Below are positions 42,946-48,227 of a DNA stretch of 48,227 nt, piece after piece. A program made the translations under genes and the position numbers. The notes beneath the pieces are model-generated. The model had not been told where the DNA came from. It made no database searches and saw nothing but the letters and a program-made list of their open reading frames with translations. The stretch is from contig NZ_JACHZF010000027.1 of assembly GCF_014193375.1 (NCBI RefSeq), positions 1 to 48,227 on the forward strand, given 5' to 3'. Numbering within the stretch: position 1 is the stretch's first letter; each line of letters opens with the position of its first letter. Source of the stretch: Halomonas campaniensis. GTDB lineage: Bacteria; Pseudomonadota; Gammaproteobacteria; Pseudomonadales; Halomonadaceae.

Positions 42946-44502
42946 TCAACTTACCAAGTGGGTCACTCCCAAATACCCGACCACGGTCATCACCACCGCA
43001 TAGGGGAAAGCCATGATCACCATCCTGCCGTAGGAAAGCCGCAGCAGCGGCGCGATAGCTGAGGTGAGCAAAAACAGGAAAGCGGCCTGTCCGTTGGGGG
43101 TGGCCACACTGGGCAGGTTGGTGCCGGCATTGACGGCGATGGCTAGCAAGCGGAACTGTTCGGCGCCCAGGTCGCCGCGCAGGAAGGCCGCCTTGAGCTC
43201 GCTGATATAGACGGTGGCCACGAAGACATTATCGGAGATCGCCGAAAGCAGGCCGTTGGCGAAGAACAAGAGCCCCGCCTGCCCTTCTGCCGGCTGGGCC
43301 AGCACCATCTCGATAAAGGGCTGGAAGAGGTGCTGGCTATGGATCACCGAGACCACGGTGAAGAAGACCACCAGCAGGGCGGTGAATGGCAGCGCCTCCT
43401 GGAAGGCCTTCCCAATCTGGTGCTCGTCGCTGACGCCGTTGAAGCTGGTCAGCAGCACGATCACCGCCAGGCCGATCAGCCCCACCTCGGCCAGATGCAG
43501 GGCCAGGGCCGTCACCAGGAAGACGGCCACCAGGGCCTGGGCGATCAGTTGGGCACGTTCCCGATTGGTGCGCTTGCTGGCCTTGTAGTGGTCATAGTCC
43601 TTGAGGATCTTGCGAATGGTCTTGGGCATGGCGGCGCCGTAGCCGAACCACTGCAGCTTCTCCAGGGCCAAGCAGGTGAGTAGCCCCGCCACCAGCACCG
43701 GCAGGCTTACCGGCAGCATATTGAGGTAGAAGTCGGCAAAGCCCCACTCCATCTCCTTGGCGATCAGCAGGTTCTGGGGCTCGCCCACCATGGTGGCCAC
43801 GCCTCCCAAGGCGGTGCCCACGGCGCCGTGCATCAGCAGCGAGCGCAGGAAGGCGCGGAAGTCGTCCAGTTCGGTGCGCAGTTCGGCGCGCACCGGGGCG
43901 TCGTCGTTGTGGTCGTGGTTATGGTCGTAGCTCTTGCCGGAGGCCACCTTGTGATAGACGGAGTAGAAGCCCACGGCGATGGCGATAATCACCGCGGTCA
44001 CCGTCAAGGCATCCAGGAAGGCGCTGAGGAACGCCGCCATCACCGAGAAGAGCAGCGACAGCAGGTACTTGGAACGCACATGGATCAGCAGTTTGGTGAA
44101 GGTGAAGAGCAGCAGGTTCTTCATGAAGTAGATCCCCGCCACCATGAACATCAGCAGCAGGATCACCGCCAGGTTGTGCTCCACCTCGCCGAGCACCGAC
44201 TCCGGAGAGGTCAGTCCGAGGGCAACGGCCTGCAGAGCCAGCAGGCCCCCGGGCAACAGCGGATAGCACTTCAGGGCCATGGCCAAGGTAAAGATAAACT
44301 GGCCCAGCAACAGCCAGCCCAACAAGGTCCCGGACTGCTCTCCCAAGGACCAGTGGCAGAGAGCATTGAAGACGAGAAAGGCAAGAATGGCGATCTTGTA
44401 CCAGATCGGCGAGTTGCCCAGGAAGTTGCGGAAGGCGCCCCCCAGCAACAATCGGGGGGAGGAAGGGCGTGGCGTGGCGAGGGTCGCTTGGTCGTGGGGC
44501 AT
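42946..44502 (-). CDS. nhaB: Na+/H+ antiporter NhaB
   Basis: 518-aa NhaB-type antiporter exchanging Na+ for H+ across the inner membrane. The N-terminus has [13 protein letters not shown], then [23 protein letters not shown] and [11 protein letters not shown], the closest match to E. coli NhaB I can recognise. [12 protein letters not shown] holds the functional acidic residue. A cytoplasmic loop is H/D-rich (D-H-N-H-D-H-N-D-D). The ATG at 44502 is preferred over 44514; neither has a good ribosome binding site. It fits the salt-adapted host. Confidence 0.92.
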   Translation of the reverse strand: MPHDQATLATPRPSSPRLLLGGAFRNFLGNSPIWYKIAILAFLVFNALCHWSLGEQSGTLLGWLLLGQFIFTLAMALKCYPLLPGGLLALQAVALGLTSPESVLGEVEHNLAVILLLMFMVAGIYFMKNLLLFTFTKLLIHVRSKYLLSLLFSVMAAFLSAFLDALTVTAVIIAIAVGFYSVYHKVASGKSYDHNHDHNDDAPVRAELRTELDDFRAFLRSLLMHGAVGTALGGVATMVGEPQNLLIAKEMEWGFADFYLNMLPVSLPVLVAGLLTCLALEKLQWFGYGAAMPKTIRKILKDYDHYKASKRTNRERAQLIAQALVAVFLVTALALHLAEVGLIGLAVIVLLTSFNGVSDEHQIGKAFQEALPFTALLVVFFTVVSVIHSQHLFQPFIEMVLAQPAEGQAGLLFFANGLLSAISDNVFVATVYISELKAAFLRGDLGAEQFRLLAIAVNAGTNLPSVATPNGQAAFLFLLTSAIAPLLRLSYGRMVIMAFPYAVVMTVVGYLGVTHLVS

Positions 44503-44653
44503 GGTGATCAACATTGGCGTTGGAGGTGGGGATGGATCGGACCAGTCCAGCATCGCGCCGGGGAGGTCGGACAGGGGGAAGATCTCCTGTATGACGGGTC
44601 ATCGGACGGCCCCGCCCCGGCGAGTCCACCGGGACGGAACAACCGTCGATGCG

Positions 44654-46144
44654 TCAGTGACCGCCCATCAGCTTCTCGACGGCTTCGGGGTCATCATGCA
44701 CCGCATAGCGGTCGACGATGGTGGCGCTTGCCTCGTTGAGGCCGATCATCTCCACCTCGGTGCCCTCGCGGCGGAACTTGATCACCACCCGGTCCAGGGT
44801 CTGGACGGCGGTGATGTCCCAGAAGTGGGCACGGGAGAGGTCGATGGTGACCTTCTCCACCGTCTCCTTGAAGTCGAAGGCCTCGCCGAAGCGCTCGGAG
44901 GAGGCGAAGAACACCTGACCCACCACCCGGTAGATGCGCCGGCTGCCCTCGTCGGCCTCCTCGCTGCCGATGTAGAGGATGTTGCCCACCTTGTTGGCGA
45001 AGAACATGGCCGCAAGCAGCACGCCGACGAAGACGCCGATGGCCAGGTTGTGGGTGCCCACGGTCACCACCACGGTGGCGACCATGACGAAGTTGGTGCT
45101 CATCGGGTGCTTCTTGAGGTCCTTGATGGAGCTCCAGCTGAAGGTGCCGATGGCGACCATGATCATCACCGCCACCAGCGCGGCCATGGGAATCTGGGAG
45201 ACCCAGTCGGCCAGGAACACCACCATCAGCAGCAGCGACACGCCGGCGATCAGGGTCGACATGCGACGGCGACCGCCGGACTTGATGTTGATCACCGACT
45301 GGCCAATCATCGCGCAGCCCGCCATGCCGCCGAGCAGGCCGGCACCGATGTTGGCGATGCCCTGTCCCTTGCACTCGCGGTTCTTGTCACTGCGGGTGTC
45401 GGTCAGGTCGTCGATGATGGTGGCGGTCATCATCGACTCCAGCAGGCCCACCACGGTCAGCATCAGCGCGGTGGGGAAGATGATCATCAGCGTCTCGAGG
45501 TTGAGCGGCACCTCGGGCCACAGGAACACCGGCAGGCTATCGGGCAACTCGCCCATGTCACCGACGCTGCGGATCTCCATGCCGGTCATCATGTAGACGG
45601 CGGTCAGCACCACGATACAGACCAGCGGCGAGGGGATGGTCTTGCCGATCACCGGTACCAGGGGGAAGCCGTAGATGATCGCCAGACCGGCCAGCGTCAT
45701 GGCGTAGACGTGCCAGGTCACCCCGGTCAGCTCAGGCAGCTGGGCCATGAAGATCAGGATCGCCAGGGCATTGACGAAGCCGGTGACCACCGAGCGCGAC
45801 ACGAAGCGCATCAGCTCGGCGAGCCTGAGATAGCCGGCGATGATCTGCAGCACCCCGGTCAGCAGGGTAGCAGCCAGCAGGTACTCCAGGCCGTGCTCCT
45901 TGACCAGGGTGATCATCAGCAGCGCCATGGCGCCGGTGGCCGCCGAGACCATCCCCGAACGCCCGCCGGTAAAGGCGATGATCACGCAGATCGCGAAGGA
46001 GGCGTAGAGGCCGACCTTGGGGTCGACCCCGGCGATGATGGAGAAGGCAATGGCCTCGGGGATCAGCGCCAGGGCGACGACGATGCCCGCCAGGGTGTCG
46101 CCCTTGAGATTGGAGAACCAACTCAATTTCATTTTTTCGTACAT
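44654..46144 (-). CDS. SulP-family anion transporter with STAS domain
   Basis: 496-aa SulP transporter. N-terminal [24 protein letters not shown] and [11 protein letters not shown] are family marks. About 11-14 membrane segments follow, and the C-terminal roughly 110 residues form a STAS domain ([16 protein letters not shown]). It probably moves sulfate or another anion, possibly bicarbonate, with Na+ or H+. The substrate cannot be decided. The start at 46144 is the first ATG; an ATG at 46132 is possible. It is upstream of nhaB on the same strand. Confidence 0.9.
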   Translation of the reverse strand: MYEKMKLSWFSNLKGDTLAGIVVALALIPEAIAFSIIAGVDPKVGLYASFAICVIIAFTGGRSGMVSAATGAMALLMITLVKEHGLEYLLAATLLTGVLQIIAGYLRLAELMRFVSRSVVTGFVNALAILIFMAQLPELTGVTWHVYAMTLAGLAIIYGFPLVPVIGKTIPSPLVCIVVLTAVYMMTGMEIRSVGDMGELPDSLPVFLWPEVPLNLETLMIIFPTALMLTVVGLLESMMTATIIDDLTDTRSDKNRECKGQGIANIGAGLLGGMAGCAMIGQSVINIKSGGRRRMSTLIAGVSLLLMVVFLADWVSQIPMAALVAVMIMVAIGTFSWSSIKDLKKHPMSTNFVMVATVVVTVGTHNLAIGVFVGVLLAAMFFANKVGNILYIGSEEADEGSRRIYRVVGQVFFASSERFGEAFDFKETVEKVTIDLSRAHFWDITAVQTLDRVVIKFRREGTEVEMIGLNEASATIVDRYAVHDDPEAVEKLMGGH

Positions 46145-46693
46145 GCTGCGGTCCAGTCAGGGGATGAATCAGTTCAGCCTCGTGACACGATAGCGATGAC
46201 GCACACAGCCACCCGACACCCAGATAGGTGCAGAGCAAAGCAATGAAATGTGGGAGTCACGCACGTATCGGGTCAGAGGTAACGCCTTTGACGTAGCGTG
46301 AGGATCGGGCGTGTCGCCTCGTTGACGGCGGGCGAGCCCAGAAGGGGGGGGAGCGCTAGGGCGGAGTCATCAGCCCTGAGAAAGAGGTTGTCATGGGGTG
46401 CTTTAGCCTTCTATCGCGATGATCGACATCGTTCATAGCACCAGAGCTTGCCCGGTGAAATTGCATGTCATCCCGTGGAAAGCTAGGTACTCTACCAAAA
46501 TTCATGCTGCATTGCACACTTGAGGGAGGTATGCGCAGGATAGGACATCTCTCAGCCTGGCCAGACTCCAGGCTCCGATGCGGATGAGCGGTGTCGGCGA
46601 CCCCAAGCTTACAGCGAGGGCATAGCAGGGTCCTGAGAACGCCGACGGAGTTCTTGATCACCTGCGCATCGAGAGCATGAAGCGACAGGACAC
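46145..46693. other. Gene-free region between the SulP gene and the truncated hsdM
   Basis: No supported gene. A minus-strand open frame at 46356-46661 lacks a ribosome binding site and family likeness, so it is not called. The SulP promoter should lie in the first 150 bases. The hsdS expected downstream of hsdM is absent from this place. A 9-base inverted pair ATGCGCAGG/CCTGCGCAT flanks about 130 bases, too weak for a claim. Confidence 0.4.
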
Positions 46694-48133
46694 TTATGTG
46701 CGCTCGTCCTCCCCGGCCAGCTCCGCACTTACGCTGCGAAACTGCTCCAGGGCGGCCTCCAGGTTCTCGACGATCTCGGTGGCCAGCACGTCCGGCTCCG
46801 GCAGGCTATCGATGTCCTCCAGGCTGTCGTCCTTGAGCCAGAAGATATCCAGGTTGAGCTTGTCGCGCTGGATCAGCTCGTCGTAGCTAAAGCGGCGGAA
46901 GCGCTCGGTCTCCTGGCGTTCGCGGTAGCAGCGCACGAAGTCATCGAGGTCGGCGTGGGTCAGCCGCTTGGTCTTCAGGGTCTTGTGGACGTTGGTGCGG
47001 TAGTCGTAGACCCACAGCTCCCTGGTCTGCGCCTCCCGGCTGGCCGGACGCTTGTCGAAAAACAACACGTTGGCCTTCACCCCGGGGCTGTACCAGATGC
47101 CGGTAGGCAGGCGCAGCAGGGTGTGGAAGTTGAAGCCCTCCAGCAGACGCTTGCGGATGCCCTCGCCCGCCCGGCCGGCCTCGAACAGCACGTTGTCGGG
47201 CAGTACCACGCCGGTGCGGCCGTGGGTGTCGAGGATGGTCATGATGTGCTGGAGGAAGTTGAGCTGCTTGTTCGAGGTGGAGAACTTGAAGTCCTCGCGC
47301 TCGTAGCTCTCGTGCTCAGTGCTCACCGAGCCGTCTTCCCCCACCACCTTGTAGCTGGACTTCTTGCCGAAGGGCGGGTTGGTCAGCACCACGTCGAAGC
47401 GTTTGCCACCGTCACCGGAGAGAGCATCCCCTTGATGCACGGGGCTGCCACCGTTGCCGATACCGTGCAGGTAGAGGTTCATGGCACACAGCCGCACCAC
47501 CTCATCGACAATATCCACCCCATGCAGGGCGTTGTGCTTGAGCTGACGCAGTTTCTCGCGGTCCTGGCTCTGGGTCTTCATGTGCTCGAAGGCGGAGAGC
47601 AGGAATCCCCCGGTCCCACACGCCGGATCGCACACGGTCTCGTCGATCCGCGGGTCAACACACTTCACGATGGCGTCGATGACCGGGCGCGGAGTGAAGT
47701 ACTGGCCGGCGCCGGAGCGCACCTCAGAGGCGTTGCGCTCCAGCAGCCCCTCGTAGATCTCGCCCTTCACGTCGACCTTCAGGCCGACCCAGGGGCCTCC
47801 CTTGTCGATCAGGCTGACCACCCGCTTGAGCTTGGCCGGGTCGGAGAGCTTGTTCTGGGACTTGCGAAAGATGGTGCCGATCAGACCACTCTCGCGGGCC
47901 AGGCCCTCCAGGGTATGGCGATACTGCAGTTCCAGGTCATCACCATCTTTCTCCGCCAGCTTGCTCCAGCGCCACTGGCTGGGGATGCAGGTCTCCTCGC
48001 CCAGCAGCTCCACCCGCTCCTCGTCCATCTTGAGAAACAGCAGATAGGTGATCTGCTCGATGTAGTCGCCGTAGGAGACGCCCTGGTCGCGCAACACATG
48101 GGCATAGTTCCAGACCTTGGAGACGAGTTGTTC
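46694..48133 (-). pseudogene. hsdM: Type I restriction-modification methyltransferase HsdM, 5' end removed by IS66
   Basis: 480 codons remain. The HsdM N-terminal domain is nearly whole, starting E-Q-L-V-S-K-V-W-N-Y-A-H-V-L-R-D. The methyltransferase domain has S-A-M motif D-P-A-C-G-T-G-G-F and catalytic N-P-P-F in V-V-L-T-N-P-P-F-G-K. Only the first few codons are replaced by the IS66 end at 48134. The frame continues open into the IS, with an in-frame TTG in the IS end (TTG TGG AGC GCT TAC) that could serve as start; expression is doubtful. No hsdS or hsdR follows on this side, so it is an orphan. Composition is G+C-rich and host-like. Confidence 0.85.
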
Positions 48134-48227
48134 GTAAGCGCTCCACAAACCCCATCTGTTGCGGCGTGAGTTAGACCGGTAGCGTGTCTTTCCAGCGCCA
48201 GGGCAGCAGCGTGTCGAGGTCGTCACC
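48134..48227 (-). mobile_element. IS66-family insertion sequence, right fragment (tnpC end)
   Basis: The element starts at 48134 with GTAAGCGCTCC, the terminal bases of IS66, and continues past the window edge. It holds the last codons of tnpC. Its orientation equals that of the copy at 1-403; the two could be flanking copies of the same kind. Confidence 0.85.
48171..48227 (-). CDS. tnpC: IS66 transposase TnpC, C-terminal end (partial)
   Basis: Eighteen residues remain, G-D-D-L-D-T-L-L-P-W-R-W-K-D-T-L-P-V, followed by TAA. The D-x-L-L-P-W-x-W pattern ends many IS66 transposases. The 5' part is outside the window. The catalytic DDE residues cannot be seen here. Confidence 0.8.
   Translation of the reverse strand, partial: GDDLDTLLPWRWKDTLPV

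Noticed and set aside
44279..46246. 655-aa plus-strand open frame rich in H, D and G
   Set aside because: Antisense of nhaB/SulP; the repetitive H/D/G composition reflects the third-codon G+C of the real genes.
46356..46661. 101-aa minus-strand frame in the gap upstream of the SulP gene
   Set aside because: No ribosome binding site, no family resemblance and mixed composition; possibly decayed DNA, not a supported gene.

Overview
The window looks like a chromosome-plus-island segment of a moderately halophilic gammaproteobacterium, most likely Halomonas or a close relative. This is inferred from the high G+C, the acidic proteins, the Na+/H+ antiporter NhaB, and gene types such as MvaT, MucD-like protease, NAD-type isocitrate dehydrogenase and metK/cfa/luxS. 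No rRNA, tRNA or CRISPR array was seen. Both ends lie inside IS66-family elements in the same orientation: the tnpA end at bases 1-403 and the tnpC end from 48134. This is what a repeat-bounded assembly contig looks like.

Bases 404-16881 hold a complete type 1 BREX phage-defence operon on the + strand: small HTH regulator, brxA, brxB, brxC, a Schlafen/AlbA_2-HTH regulator-like ATP-binding protein, pglX, an AAA ATPase, a small protein with a PD-(D/E)XK-like signature, pglZ and brxL. Most genes overlap or nearly touch. Two stretches are conspicuously A+T-rich: the middle of pglX (about 8590-9945), and the ATPase/nuclease-like pair plus the first codons of pglZ (about 10885-12475). They suggest two imports into a G+C-rich operon: a swapped target-recognition region and a nested two-gene cassette. 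This pair is the best candidate here for an undescribed defence module. A cluster of palindromes lies just upstream of pglX.

Bases 16890-24043 are the remains of an integrating conjugative element (ICE). They comprise a 55-aa ORF with a perfect Shine-Dalgarno, a 130-aa glycine-rich protein, and a minus-strand mating-pair-formation block: TIGR03757, TIGR03756, TIGR03755, a small membrane protein and a TraG N-terminal-type protein. After these come an MvaT/H-NS-family silencer and a small tyrosine recombinase interrupted by an in-frame stop. BREX is therefore most simply read as ICE cargo.

From about 24090 onward the content is ordinary chromosome: DegP/MucD protease, a CaxA-type cation exchanger, a retropepsin-like protein, a GT4 glycosyltransferase, an unknown protein, a YejM/PbgA-like sulfatase-fold membrane protein, NAD-IDH, a HelD-like helicase and PrfC. 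These are followed by two unknown small genes, a divergent macro-domain protein, a DksA-type zinc finger protein, LuxS, an ABM-domain monooxygenase, MetK, Cfa, a tandem Usp, NhaB and a SulP transporter. The segment cfa-metK-ABM-luxS is a compact S-adenosylmethionine use/synthesis/recycling cluster. The right end is an orphan hsdM, cut in its first codons by the second IS66 copy.
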